Assembly: GCF_029633915.1 (NCBI RefSeq)
Contig: NZ_CP091092.1
Location: forward strand, 1,550,001-1,614,000
Length of the DNA stretch: 64,000 nucleotides
Origin: Methanomicrobium antiquum
GTDB taxonomy: Archaea; Halobacteriota; Methanomicrobia; Methanomicrobiales; Methanomicrobiaceae
Reading direction: 5' to 3'
A program made the position numbers and the translations under genes. Below the pieces are notes generated by a model, which had not been told where the DNA came from, did no database searches, and saw only the letters and a program-made list of their open reading frames with translations. This document shows positions 1 through 7,589 of the stretch, piece after piece. The stretch's first letter is position 1. The number at the start of each line of letters is the position of its first letter.

Positions 1-615
1 GTGGATTTGGCAATATCCAGGTTTGCAGAAGAAATATCTCCATACTGTGCATCATCATCAGATTTCACAGAAAAGCTTGGCAAATGGCTTCTCATGAAAA
101 ATCCAAAAGGAAAATCAGTTCTTTCTGAATGTACAAAGGCAGGCGTTCCCGTATTTATTCCGGCAATATGTGATTCATCAATAGGGATAGGACTTTTAAT
201 GGCAAGAAGAAAAGGAGCTGATATTTCTGTTGATCAGATTGCAGATGTAGATGAGATTACTAGAATTGTCGAACTCTCAGACAGAACCGGAGTAGTATAT
301 GTCGGCGGAGGCGTTCCTAAAAATTTCATTCAGCAAACGCAGGTAATCGCATCCATTCATGATGCCGGAAAAGAAGGGCATCATTACGCCATACAATATA
401 CAACCGATTCCCCGCACTGGGGCGGACTTTCCGGATGCACTTTTGAAGAGGCAATAAGCTGGGGAAAAGAAACACCGGACTGCAGAAATGTTCAGTGCTT
501 CTGCGATGCGACAATAGCACTTCCTGTTGTAGTATCAGGTCTTGTATCCAAAAATCCGATCAGGAAAAATATACCGGATGTCAGAAAAATGACTGGTGCA
601 GGACAGAAAAATTAG
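1..615 (+). CDS. dys: deoxyhypusine synthase, 5-prime truncated by window edge
   Basis: This enzyme transfers the aminobutyl group of spermidine to a lysine of aIF5A, the first step of hypusine formation. The visible 204 residues are the C-terminal two thirds; family members are usually about 300 residues or more, so the GTG at base 1 is probably an internal valine codon. Recognisable motifs are GVVYVGGGVPKNFIQQ (about residues 97-112), the TDSPHWGGLSG segment (135-145) and EEAISWGK (149-156), where Lys156 matches the lysine that forms the enzyme-substrate imine. It is the last gene before a 518-base gene-free stretch that leads into the ribosomal operon. Confidence 0.93.
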   Translation: MDLAISRFAEEISPYCASSSDFTEKLGKWLLMKNPKGKSVLSECTKAGVPVFIPAICDSSIGIGLLMARRKGADISVDQIADVDEITRIVELSDRTGVVYVGGGVPKNFIQQTQVIASIHDAGKEGHHYAIQYTTDSPHWGGLSGCTFEEAISWGKETPDCRNVQCFCDATIALPVVVSGLVSKNPIRKNIPDVRKMTGAGQKN

Positions 616-750
616 CTTTTTTATTTAGCAGTAATAACTCATTTAGCAGTACTAACTCCATACCAGAACATATTTTCTTTTAATTTAACTGTTTTTTAAA
701 TTCAAATGGTTTTGTTGCAGTTTAAACAGATATTCATGATTGAATTATTG

Positions 751-812
751 AAAAAACATTCATGAAACAAATTTTTCATGGACCGGTTTCATGGTAAATC
801 ACGATTAGATTA
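751..812 (-). repeat. dispersed two-hairpin intergenic repeat, copy 1
   Basis: Read on the minus strand, this carries the hairpin CATGAAA-AATTTG-TTTCATG followed by a T-rich tail (GAATGTTTTTT), the hallmark of the repeat family seen best at 921-990 and 58494-58562. The first hairpin is shortened to ATC-GT-GAT. A further TTTCATGAACTTTTT fragment lies at 878-892. Confidence 0.6.
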
Positions 813-920
813 TTGAAAATTAATTAAATCAGAAAAATCATAAAGATAATTTTTTATAACTGCGATAAAGCAAATGTTTCATGAACTTTTTCTTGTATGA
901 AGAACAATAACAATATTGCA

Positions 921-990
921 TTTACCATCAAAATCACTTTGTGATTTACATGAAACTGTTGCATGAAGCCTTAGTTTCATGAACGTTTTT
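921..990 (+). repeat. dispersed two-hairpin intergenic repeat, copy 2 (near full length)
   Basis: A near-complete copy of the 65-70 nt family. Hairpin 1 is ATCAC-TTT-GTGAT (932-944). Hairpin 2 is CATGAAGC-CTTA-GTTTCATG (962-981), with a G.T wobble where other copies have A-T. The tail reads GAACGTTTTT. It differs at only a few positions from the copy at 58494-58562, 57 kb away. It lies in the gap between the deoxyhypusine synthase gene and the tRNA-Ser promoter; no gene overlaps it. Confidence 0.8.
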
Positions 991-1061
991 TCTAAATTCT
1001 CTGTAAAATCTACAAGAGGACAATTGTTAAACCACAACCCTTAATAGTAAATCATACCCAT

Positions 1062-1069
1062 CTATATAA
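1062..1069 (+). promoter_or_regulatory. TATA box for the tRNA-Ser/ribosomal protein operon
   Basis: CTATATAA is a good archaeal TATA element. A start site about 25 bases downstream (around 1090-1095) would give a roughly 40-base leader before tRNA-Ser and about 155 bases before rpsM. Confidence 0.55.
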
Positions 1070-1083
1070 GCAACATTCATGGA

Positions 1084-1106
1084 GCAACACATATCTTTGG
1101 TGTTGC
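1084..1106. promoter_or_regulatory. inverted repeat at the predicted operon start site
   Basis: GCAACAC (1084-1090) and GTGTTGC (1100-1106) form perfect 7-bp arms around a 9-base spacer. The repeat spans the transcription start expected from the TATA box at 1062. It could therefore be an operator or, if transcription starts earlier, a leader hairpin. The symmetry is seen; the function is not known. Confidence 0.4.
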
Positions 1107-1133
1107 GAGTGTCGAAAGATGCGAGATTACTCT

Positions 1134-1217
1134 GTTGAGGTAGCCAAGCCAGGCATGGCGCGGGGTTGCTAACCCCGTGTCCCTTGGGACTCGGGGGTTC
1201 AAATCCCTCCCTCAACG
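1134..1217 (+). tRNA. tRNA-Ser (GCU anticodon)
   Basis: The acceptor stem GTTGAGG pairs with CCTCAAC. The anticodon arm GGGGT-TGCTAAC-CCC presents GCT, and the long variable arm (about GTGTCCCTTGGGAC) is typical of class II serine tRNAs. The T arm contains GGTTCAAATCC. CCA is not encoded. It stands 32 bases upstream of rpsM and is probably cut out of the ribosomal operon transcript. Confidence 0.93.
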
Positions 1218-1249
1218 CTTTCGAGCAAATCTCACTGTGAGGCAATTGA

Positions 1250-1699
1250 ATGGAAGAAAAAGAGATTAATTACTTTGTTAGGATTGAAAACGCTGATCTT
1301 GACGGTACAAAATCAGTCCAGATTGCTCTGACAGGACTTCCGGGAATCGGGCTTCATACCTCTGTAAACATTGCAAAAATGGCAGGAGTAGATCCCCTTG
1401 CAACTCTCGGTCTTCTTGATGAAGAGCCGGTCGACCGCATTCGTGAGGTTATTGCAACCTACATAGAGCGTGTTCCAACCTGGATGCTCAATCGCCAGAA
1501 AGACTACTATTCAGGAGCCGCAAAACAGCTTTTGGGTTCAGACTTAAACATGGCGATTGATGATGACATCAACCGTATGAGAAAAATTCGCTGTTACCGT
1601 GGTATCCGCCACGAAACAGGTCAGAAAGTTCGCGGTCAGCGCACAAAATCCACAGGCAGGCGCGGAAGCACTGTCGGTGTCAGCAGGAAGAAGAAGTGA
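1250..1699 (+). CDS. rpsM: 30S ribosomal protein S13
   Basis: S13 sits in the head of the small subunit and contacts the large subunit through an intersubunit bridge. The 149-residue product has the archaeal-type N-terminus, the [19 protein letters not shown] helix-turn region (about 28-46), and the basic C-terminal tail [22 protein letters not shown]. The ATG is preceded by GTGAGG at 7 bases spacing, which supports this start. It is the first protein gene after tRNA-Ser and is followed 12 bases later by rpsD, the usual archaeal order. Confidence 0.97.
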   Translation: MEEKEINYFVRIENADLDGTKSVQIALTGLPGIGLHTSVNIAKMAGVDPLATLGLLDEEPVDRIREVIATYIERVPTWMLNRQKDYYSGAAKQLLGSDLNMAIDDDINRMRKIRCYRGIRHETGQKVRGQRTKSTGRRGSTVGVSRKKK

Positions 1700-1711
1700 A
1701 CGGTGGTATAA

Positions 1712-2260
1712 ATGGTATATCCGGGAAAAAATCATAAATCATACGAAACTCCCAAAAGACGTTTTGAGAAGACCCGTATTGAAGATGAGAACCGTCTCGT
1801 AATTGAGTTTGGTCTTAGAAACAAAAGGGAACTCTGGAAAGCCCAGAGTACACTCAGACGCTACCGCCGTGCAGCAAGAGATCTTCTCGCACTTAAGTCC
1901 TCATCAACAGATGCAGTTCTTATAGAGCGAAAAGAAGATGAGCTTTTAGGCCACCTTGCACGCTACGGTCTTCTTGGAGAAAATGCAAATATCGGAGATG
2001 TTCTTGCATTAAAGGCTGAAAACGAGTTGGAACGCCGTTTACAGACAATTGTCTACAGACGCGGTCTTGCCCGTTCACCAAAGCAGGCACGTCAGATGGT
2101 TACACACGGACACATATCTGTCGAGGGAAGAAAAGTAAACATCCCAGGATACCGTGTAAGAAAATCTGAAGAGTCCTCAATAGCCTATTACAGCACATCA
2201 CCGATGAACGATAACGCTCATCCTGAGCGTAGCAGAATTCTGTCAGGAGGCAGAGCATAA
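1712..2260 (+). CDS. rpsD: 30S ribosomal protein S4
   Basis: S4 is a primary binder of 16S rRNA that starts assembly of the small-subunit body. The 182 residues match archaeal S4 (shorter than the bacterial protein), with the S4 RNA-binding domain around residues 104-150 ([21 protein letters not shown] region, then [17 protein letters not shown]). The stop codon overlaps the rpsK start by one base (TAATG), so translation of the two is probably coupled. Confidence 0.97.
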   Translation: MVYPGKNHKSYETPKRRFEKTRIEDENRLVIEFGLRNKRELWKAQSTLRRYRRAARDLLALKSSSTDAVLIERKEDELLGHLARYGLLGENANIGDVLALKAENELERRLQTIVYRRGLARSPKQARQMVTHGHISVEGRKVNIPGYRVRKSEESSIAYYSTSPMNDNAHPERSRILSGGRA

Positions 2261-2658
2261 TGGCAGCAGACCCAAAAGAGAAATGGGGTGTCGCACACAT
2301 ATTTGCGTCATTCAACAACACTGTTATTACAGTTACTGATCTTTCCGGTGCAGAGACAGTCACAAAGTCAAGCGGCGGAATGGTTGTTAAACAGGCAAGA
2401 AACGAAAGCTCCCCATACGCTGCAATGCAGATGGCAATCAACATTGCACAGGCTGTAAAAGACAAAGGCTTTGTCGGACTTCACGTTAAAGTGCGTGCTC
2501 CCGGCAGAGGAAAACAGCGCAGTCCGGGTCCCGGAGCACAGGCGGCAATTCGTGCACTTGCCCGTGCAGGGATGAGGATTGGACGTATTGAAGATGTAAC
2601 GCCCGTTCCACACGACAGCATTCGTGCCAAGGGTGGAAGAAGGGGCAGGAGAGTCTGA
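2260..2658 (+). CDS. rpsK: 30S ribosomal protein S11
   Basis: S11 lies on the platform of the small subunit and contacts the mRNA path near the E site. The 132-residue protein contains the family signatures [20 protein letters not shown] (about 13-32) and [19 protein letters not shown] (about 91-109), and the basic C-terminus GGRRGRRV. It starts on an ATG overlapping the rpsD stop, with CAGGAGG a few bases upstream inside rpsD, and is followed after 3 bases by rpoD. Confidence 0.97.
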   Translation: MAADPKEKWGVAHIFASFNNTVITVTDLSGAETVTKSSGGMVVKQARNESSPYAAMQMAINIAQAVKDKGFVGLHVKVRAPGRGKQRSPGPGAQAAIRALARAGMRIGRIEDVTPVPHDSIRAKGGRRGRRV

Positions 2659-2661
2659 TTA

Positions 2662-3483
2662 ATGGATATTGCGTTCAGCAGACTTGAGGGCGAAGTCGCA
2701 AAGTTTGTTATTTCCGGAGCTAATCCGGCATTTGCAAATTCACTGCGCAGAACAATGATTGGTGAAGTGCCAAAACTTGCAATCGAAGATGTAATGATCT
2801 ATGACAACAGCAGTGCACTCTTCGATGAAATGCTGGCACATCGTCTTGGTCTGATTCCGCTCAAAACAAACCTTTCAGAATACAAAAAAAAGTCCGAATG
2901 CTCCTGTGAAGGCAAGGGGTGTTCTGCATGTGAAGCAATATATACAATCAGTATTGAAGGGCCATGTGTTGTTAAAACCAGTGATTTACTGGCACAAAAC
3001 CCTGAAGCATCACCAGTAAGCCCGAATATTCCTATTGTTAGTCTGGAAGCAGGGCAGAAAGTGGTTCTTGAAGCACATGCCGAGATAAACACCGGCCTGG
3101 AACATGCCAAATGGCAACCCACACTTGCCTGCGGATACAAATCATATCCTGTCATCAAAATCGATGAGAGATGTGATGCCTGCGGACATTGTGTTGATGA
3201 ATGCCCAAGAGATGTCCTTAAACTGAATAAAAAATCAGTTGAAGTCATTGAAGGAAAACTTATCGACTGTTCCATGTGCAGACTTTGTGAAAAGGCCTGC
3301 ATGGCAAGCGGGATTAAAAACTCTGCAATAAAAGTAGAGCCTGACACTACAAAGTTTATATTTGTAGTTGAAAGTGACGGTTCACTTCCTGTAAAAGAAA
3401 TAATTCTAATCGGGCTTAACAATCTGAAAGGCAAATCCGACAGTCTGGTGGATGTACTAACCAATATTTCCGGAGCGATCTAA
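2662..3483 (+). CDS. rpoD: DNA-directed RNA polymerase subunit D with two ferredoxin-type cluster motifs
   Basis: Subunit D (Rpo3) is the alpha/Rpb3 counterpart and forms the assembly platform of archaeal RNA polymerase with subunits L, N and P. The alpha-type core begins with SGANPAFANSLRRTMIGEVP (about 18-37). An inserted ferredoxin-like domain carries C171-x2-C174-x2-C177-x3-C181-P and C203-x2-C206-x2-C209-x3-C213, enough for two [4Fe-4S] clusters. A further cysteine group (CSCEGKGCSAC, about 80-90) lies in the middle domain. Methanosarcina subunit D is known to bind such clusters; that they form here is inferred from intact cysteines. Confidence 0.97.
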   Translation: MDIAFSRLEGEVAKFVISGANPAFANSLRRTMIGEVPKLAIEDVMIYDNSSALFDEMLAHRLGLIPLKTNLSEYKKKSECSCEGKGCSACEAIYTISIEGPCVVKTSDLLAQNPEASPVSPNIPIVSLEAGQKVVLEAHAEINTGLEHAKWQPTLACGYKSYPVIKIDERCDACGHCVDECPRDVLKLNKKSVEVIEGKLIDCSMCRLCEKACMASGIKNSAIKVEPDTTKFIFVVESDGSLPVKEIILIGLNNLKGKSDSLVDVLTNISGAI

Positions 3484-3485
3484 AA

Positions 3486-3848
3486 ATGAAGAGAGCTGCA
3501 AAGACAAATCCGCGCTATACTGCCCTGGTTTCGATGTTAAAAGAGGCATCAAGGGTAAATGAATCAGGCGTCTGGCGTGAGATTGCAAAAAGGCTGGAAA
3601 CACCAAGCAAAAACTTCGCTGAAGTTAACCTGAGTAAAATCAGCAGGTACGCCCGCGAAGGCGAAACCGTGATTGTGCCGGGCAAAGTGCTTGGAAGTGG
3701 CATACTTGAATCAGGAATAGCAATTGCCGCACTGAATTTCAGTGACTCTGCCGCATCCAAAATAAAAGATGCCAACGGGACCTGTATGACAATAGAAGAC
3801 CTCGTAAAAAACAACCCTGAGGGTAAAAAAGTAAGGATTCTGAGGTGA
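3486..3848 (+). CDS. rpl18e: 50S ribosomal protein L18e
   Basis: L18e is an archaeal/eukaryotic large-subunit protein related to bacterial L15. The 120-residue product shows the [16 protein letters not shown]-terminus, the [11 protein letters not shown] strand-turn and the closing region [11 protein letters not shown]. It starts 2 bases after rpoD and its stop lies within the Shine-Dalgarno stretch for rplM, so it belongs to the same tightly packed operon. Confidence 0.96.
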   Translation: MKRAAKTNPRYTALVSMLKEASRVNESGVWREIAKRLETPSKNFAEVNLSKISRYAREGETVIVPGKVLGSGILESGIAIAALNFSDSAASKIKDANGTCMTIEDLVKNNPEGKKVRILR

Positions 3849-3853
3849 AGATA

Positions 3854-4276
3854 ATGGTTACAGTAATTGATGCAACAGATCTTCGTCTTGGAAGACTTGC
3901 AAGCATTGTTGCAAAACGCGCCCTTATGGGTGAAGAGATTGCAATCATAAATGCTGAAAATGCAGTTGTTTCAGGTGCAAAAGCACGCGTTCTTGGAGAC
4001 TACGACAGAAAACGCAGGCGTGGTTCAAGAGAAGGCGGTCCGTTCTTCCCAAGAAGACCTGAACATATCATAAAACGCACAGTTCGCGGAATGCTTCCAT
4101 ACAAAAGGCAGCGTGGTGCAGAAGCGCTTAAACTTGTCAAAATTTATGTCGGCGTTCCTGTACAGTTTGCTGAAGCTGAAGTAGAAATTATCGAATCCGC
4201 TCATATAGACGGTCTTTCTACACCAAAATATGTAACAATTGGTGCAGTAAGCAAAAGCCTGGGAGCAAAGTTCTAA
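3854..4276 (+). CDS. rplM: 50S ribosomal protein L13
   Basis: L13 is an early-assembling large-subunit protein. I place the start at ATG 3854 ([16 protein letters not shown]), because GAGGTGA at 3842-3848 is then an ideal ribosome site. The in-frame GTG at 3845 lies inside that site and would add only three residues. The 140-residue product has the L13 core [20 protein letters not shown] and [22 protein letters not shown]. rpsI follows after 15 bases. Confidence 0.94.
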   Translation: MVTVIDATDLRLGRLASIVAKRALMGEEIAIINAENAVVSGAKARVLGDYDRKRRRGSREGGPFFPRRPEHIIKRTVRGMLPYKRQRGAEALKLVKIYVGVPVQFAEAEVEIIESAHIDGLSTPKYVTIGAVSKSLGAKF

Positions 4277-4291
4277 AGGGGTTTTTAGAAA

Positions 4292-4693
4292 ATGTCTAAA
4301 GTTGTTAATACAAGTGGTAAAAGAAAGACAGCTATTGCCCGTGCAACCTTAAGGGAAGGAAAAGGTCGTGTACGTATCAACTCAGTTCCTCTTGAAATAT
4401 ATGGAACCGAGCTCTCACGTATGAAGATTTCAGAACCCCTTTTACTTGTTCCCGGCGTTCTTGACGAAATCGATGCAACAATCGATGTCTACGGCGGCGG
4501 ATACATGGGCCAGGCAGAAGCAGTAAGAACAGCACTTTCACGCGGCATTGTAGAATGGCATAATGACCCGAAAATCAAAGACATATTCCTTGAATATGAC
4601 AGGACACTTGTTGTCAATGATTCACGTCAGAAAGAAGCCAAAAAACCACACGGCCGTGGTGCAAGAAAGAAATTCCAAAAGTCTTATCGTTAA
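4292..4693 (+). CDS. rpsI: 30S ribosomal protein S9
   Basis: S9 extends a basic C-terminal tail toward the P-site tRNA. The 133-residue product carries the N-terminal [20 protein letters not shown] segment, the [20 protein letters not shown] motif (about 67-86) and the conserved end [12 protein letters not shown], ending in the invariant-type arginine. It lies in the ribosomal/RNA polymerase operon between rplM and rpoN. Confidence 0.96.
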   Translation: MSKVVNTSGKRKTAIARATLREGKGRVRINSVPLEIYGTELSRMKISEPLLLVPGVLDEIDATIDVYGGGYMGQAEAVRTALSRGIVEWHNDPKIKDIFLEYDRTLVVNDSRQKEAKKPHGRGARKKFQKSYR

Positions 4694-4725
4694 GACTTGC
4701 AAAAATATAAGGGAGAGATCAAAAA

Positions 4726-4914
4726 ATGATACCAGTCCGGTGCTTCACCTGTGGAAAAGTAATCTCCACAGAATGGGAAGAGTTTAAGAAACGAAGAGAT
4801 GCCGGAGAGAATCCGGGAATGATTCTCGATGATCTCGGACTTGAGCGCTATTGTTGCAGACGTATGCTGCTCACACATAAAGAGATCATTGATGATCTCA
4901 ACCCTTATCAATAA
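4726..4914 (+). CDS. rpoN: DNA-directed RNA polymerase subunit N
   Basis: Subunit N (Rpo10) is a small zinc protein of the D-L-N-P assembly platform, homologous to eukaryotic Rpb10. The 62 residues contain the zinc ligands CFTCG (Cys6, Cys9) and the paired cysteines RYCCRRM, together with the [11 protein letters not shown] loop typical of the family. GGGAGAG a few bases before the ATG is the ribosome site. The stop is only 8 bases before tRNA-Pro. Confidence 0.97.
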   Translation: MIPVRCFTCGKVISTEWEEFKKRRDAGENPGMILDDLGLERYCCRRMLLTHKEIIDDLNPYQ

Positions 4915-4922
4915 ATTTAGGA

Positions 4923-4995
4923 GGGGTCGTGGGGTAGCCTGGAATCCTATGGCGTTCGGGATGCTGTGACCTGAGTTCGAATCTCAGCGACCCCA
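4923..4995 (+). tRNA. tRNA-Pro (CGG anticodon)
   Basis: The acceptor stem GGGGTCG pairs with CGACCCC with discriminator A4995. The D arm begins GGGGTAGCCTGG as in archaeal proline tRNAs, and the T arm is CTGAG-TTCGAAT-CTCAG. The anticodon loop TTCGGGA gives CGG, though the anticodon stem needs several wobble pairs. No CCA is encoded. It lies between rpoN and rpoK and must be excised from the mRNA. Confidence 0.9.
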
Positions 4996-5042
4996 TTTTC
5001 CAAAAATTATTGTAAATTTATGAAAAAAATTGTGGAGTCATG

Positions 5043-5210
5043 ATGGAATCATACACCCGCTATGAAAGAGCCAGAATTGTTGGAGCCCGCTCCCTTCAGA
5101 TATCTATGGGAGCGCCCGTTTTGGTCAAAACAGACAAGATCGATCCTTTAGAGATCGCACTTGCAGAGTACCAAAAAGGTATCATACCTATTACTGTAAA
5201 AAGAAAGTAG
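5043..5210 (+). CDS. rpoK: DNA-directed RNA polymerase subunit K
   Basis: Subunit K (Rpo6, the omega/Rpb6 counterpart) stabilises the largest polymerase subunit. This 55-residue gene is easy to miss. The product has the family core [21 protein letters not shown], followed by [20 protein letters not shown]. Two ATG codons are adjacent (5040, 5043). GGAG at 5034-5037 is only 2 bases from the first and 5 from the second, so 5043 is preferred. It lies 47 bases after tRNA-Pro and 20 bases before rpsB. Confidence 0.95.
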   Translation: MESYTRYERARIVGARSLQISMGAPVLVKTDKIDPLEIALAEYQKGIIPITVKRK

Positions 5211-5230
5211 AAATTATTGGAGCTGATGTA

Positions 5231-5839
5231 TTGAACGCAAACGAAATAGAAATTGAACTTAAGGAATCACTAGTTCCTGTTGAGGATTACCTTGCAGCAG
5301 GTGTACACATTGGTACACAGCAGAAAAGCCAGGATATGAAAAAATTCATCTACCGCGTACGCGGAGACGGTCTTTATATTCTTGATATTCAGCAGACTGA
5401 TGACCGTATCAAAACCGCTGCAGAATTCCTCTCTAAATTTGATCCTGCAAAGATACTTGTAGTCACCTCCCGTCAGTACGGTCAGTACCCTGCAAGGAAA
5501 TTTGCAGATTCGATAGGTGGAATGTCAAAAGTAGGACGCTTCATTCCGGGAATGCTTACGAACCAGAGAATCTCTCAGTACGTTGAACCTGAAGTTGTTG
5601 TGGTAACTGATCCTATTGGAGATTCACAGGCAATCAATGAAGCAGTACAGTGCGGAATTCCTGTAGTTGCACTTTGTGATACAAACAACATCACACAGTA
5701 TATCGATATTGTAATCCCGACAAACAACAAAGGAAGAAAAGCTCTTAGTATGATCTATTACCTCCTTACAAGGGAGATTTTAAAATCACGCGGAGTTACA
5801 ACCTCACTTACTCCTGAAGATTTTGAGATAGACTTATAA
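5231..5839 (+). CDS. rpsB: 30S ribosomal protein S2
   Basis: S2 binds between head and body of the small subunit. The 202-residue product includes [29 protein letters not shown] (N-terminal half, in two conserved pieces), [33 protein letters not shown] and a short acidic C-terminus, matching the archaeal family length. It appears to start on TTG 5231, with GGAG 8 bases upstream; the nearby ATG (5226) is in another frame and stops after two codons. Confidence 0.95.
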   Translation: MNANEIEIELKESLVPVEDYLAAGVHIGTQQKSQDMKKFIYRVRGDGLYILDIQQTDDRIKTAAEFLSKFDPAKILVVTSRQYGQYPARKFADSIGGMSKVGRFIPGMLTNQRISQYVEPEVVVVTDPIGDSQAINEAVQCGIPVVALCDTNNITQYIDIVIPTNNKGRKALSMIYYLLTREILKSRGVTTSLTPEDFEIDL

Positions 5840-5864
5840 TCTTTTTTGAATTATATCATTTTTA

Positions 5865-6680
5865 ATGGTATTACGAAGGGCTACTTTTGCCGGGATGTTT
5901 TATCCTGATAATCCTGCCCACTTAAAACAGATTCTTGACAAATTTTTTAAAACCGTATCTGAAAATTCAGAATCTGCAAATTTGGGCAAAACGTTTGGAA
6001 TTGTATCTCCACATGCAGGTATTGCATATTCAGGTCTGTCTTCAGCTTTTGCATATTCAACAGTAGATTTGAACTTTTCAGGAACTTTTCTGGTAATAGG
6101 GCCAAGTCATTCAGGTTACCCTGACTCTTCAACAACACTTTCCTGGGAAACACCTTTGGGAGTTGTTGAAAATGACATCTCTTTTTCAAAAGCACTTTCA
6201 GAGTATATTCCAACAGATGATTTCGTTCATAATCAACGGGAAAACTCAATTGAAGTCCAGATGCCCTTTATAAAATACAGATTTCCAAACGCAAAAGCAA
6301 CAGCGATTCTTATGGGTAATCAAAGCCTTAAAAATGCAAAAAGAGTGTCTGATGCAATATATAATACGGTTTCAGTTACAAAATCAGATGTAATAGTTGT
6401 TGCATCTTCCGACTTTTCGCATTATATTCCAAAAAGTCAGGCAGAAAAATATGATAAATATGCAATAGACGCATTAAAAGACCTCAATACGGATGAATTT
6501 TATCGCCGTATTCATGATGAGGGAATAAGCGCGTGCGGGTACGGTCCGATAACGGCAATGGTTGAATACTGCAGGAAGAAAGGAGCAAAAAAAGGAAGAC
6601 TCCTTCATTATTCAACAAGCGGTGACATCACAAAAGACTTTTCGCAGGTGGTCGGTTATGCAGCAATATCAGTGGAGTAA
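5865..6680 (+). CDS. MEMO1-family protein (AmmeMemoRadiSam component B)
   Basis: MEMO proteins share the fold of non-haem iron dioxygenases. In prokaryotes they co-occur with an AMMECR1 protein and a radical SAM enzyme, but the reaction is not established from this sequence. The 271 residues start with the family opening RRATFAGMFYPD. Conserved histidines lie in VSPHAGIAYSG (His50) and GPSHSGYPD (His82), and the later motifs SSDFSHYIP and ACGYGPITA are present. It stands 25 bases after rpsB and 9 before mevalonate kinase, a placement known from other euryarchaea. Confidence 0.88.
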   Translation: MVLRRATFAGMFYPDNPAHLKQILDKFFKTVSENSESANLGKTFGIVSPHAGIAYSGLSSAFAYSTVDLNFSGTFLVIGPSHSGYPDSSTTLSWETPLGVVENDISFSKALSEYIPTDDFVHNQRENSIEVQMPFIKYRFPNAKATAILMGNQSLKNAKRVSDAIYNTVSVTKSDVIVVASSDFSHYIPKSQAEKYDKYAIDALKDLNTDEFYRRIHDEGISACGYGPITAMVEYCRKKGAKKGRLLHYSTSGDITKDFSQVVGYAAISVE

Positions 6681-6689
6681 GATATCAAT

Positions 6690-7589
6690 ATGGCTACCTG
6701 GAGTGCACCTGGCAAAGTGTTTTTGTTTGGCGAGCATGCCGTGGTATTTGGAAAACCAGGCATTGCGATGGCCATTAAACCCAGAGTATATGTAACTGTA
6801 AGAAGATCCAGAAACCCTGCACGAGTTAATTCACCTTACATCGAAGGGTGTTTTGAGGAAACCGGAGTTACCGGAAGTGTTTATATTCATTCACAGCTTC
6901 CAAGCTCATCCGGTCTTGGATCATCAGCGGCAGTCACGGTTGCGACACTTTCAGCAATAAATGATGAATTTGGTCTCGGCCTTGGACGTTCTGATATAGC
7001 ATCAATTGCCTATAAAATAGAAAAAAAAGCACAGAGGGGACGTGCAAGCCCGACAGATACATTTGTATCAACATATGGAGGGCTTGTTTTGATAAAAGAC
7101 GGGAAAAGAAGAAGGCTTCCACCTGAAAATTTCAATCTTGTCATTGGAAACACGCTTGTCTCTCACAAAACATCAGAACTTGTTGCAATGGTTGGCGAAT
7201 TCAGGATGAGCAATCCGCTTGTGGTCGATCCAATTCTGGATGCAATAGAAGCTGTAACTCTTCGTTCAATGCACAATTTTCATGACTTAAAACTTCTTGG
7301 AAGATATATGGATGTAAATCATGCCCTCCTTGAAGCACTTGGTGTTGGACATCCTGCACTTTCGAAGCTTGTTTCAGCTTCACGTGCCGCGGGTGCATAT
7401 GGTGCAAAGATGACAGGTGCGGGGGGAGGCGGATGTATGATAGCCCTCTGCCCAAAACGCTCAAAAAGCAAAGTTGCAGGTGCAATTGAAGCCGCAGACG
7501 GCAAGGCAATAATCACAACAATAGATACAGACGGCGCGAGAAAAGAGGACGAATATGGCAGAACTGATTATCTTAAAACTAGGCGGTAG
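6690..7589 (+). CDS. mvk: mevalonate kinase
   Basis: This enzyme phosphorylates mevalonate to 5-phosphomevalonate in the isoprenoid pathway. The 299-residue GHMP kinase has an N-terminal SAPGKVFLFGEHAVVFG with Lys9, the ATP-binding loop LPSSSGLGSSAAV (70-82), a likely catalytic Asp123 in RASPTDTFVSTYGG, and the C-terminal glycine motif KMTGAGGGGCMIAL. Its last 35 bases overlap the start of the isopentenyl phosphate kinase gene, so the two are co-transcribed and probably translationally coupled. Confidence 0.95.
   Translation: MATWSAPGKVFLFGEHAVVFGKPGIAMAIKPRVYVTVRRSRNPARVNSPYIEGCFEETGVTGSVYIHSQLPSSSGLGSSAAVTVATLSAINDEFGLGLGRSDIASIAYKIEKKAQRGRASPTDTFVSTYGGLVLIKDGKRRRLPPENFNLVIGNTLVSHKTSELVAMVGEFRMSNPLVVDPILDAIEAVTLRSMHNFHDLKLLGRYMDVNHALLEALGVGHPALSKLVSASRAAGAYGAKMTGAGGGGCMIALCPKRSKSKVAGAIEAADGKAIITTIDTDGARKEDEYGRTDYLKTRR

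Noticed and set aside
921-990. The TTTCATG hairpins as ordinary terminators
   Set aside because: Copies occur in both orientations relative to neighbouring genes and also upstream of genes, which does not fit a pure terminator role, although some may act so.
616-1133. A search for transposase or integrase genes linked to the repeats
   Set aside because: No mobile-element protein is encoded in this gap or elsewhere in the window.
5211-5230. ATG 5226 as start of rpsB
   Set aside because: It is out of frame with S2 and stops after two codons; TTG 5231 is in frame and has GGAG at a suitable distance.
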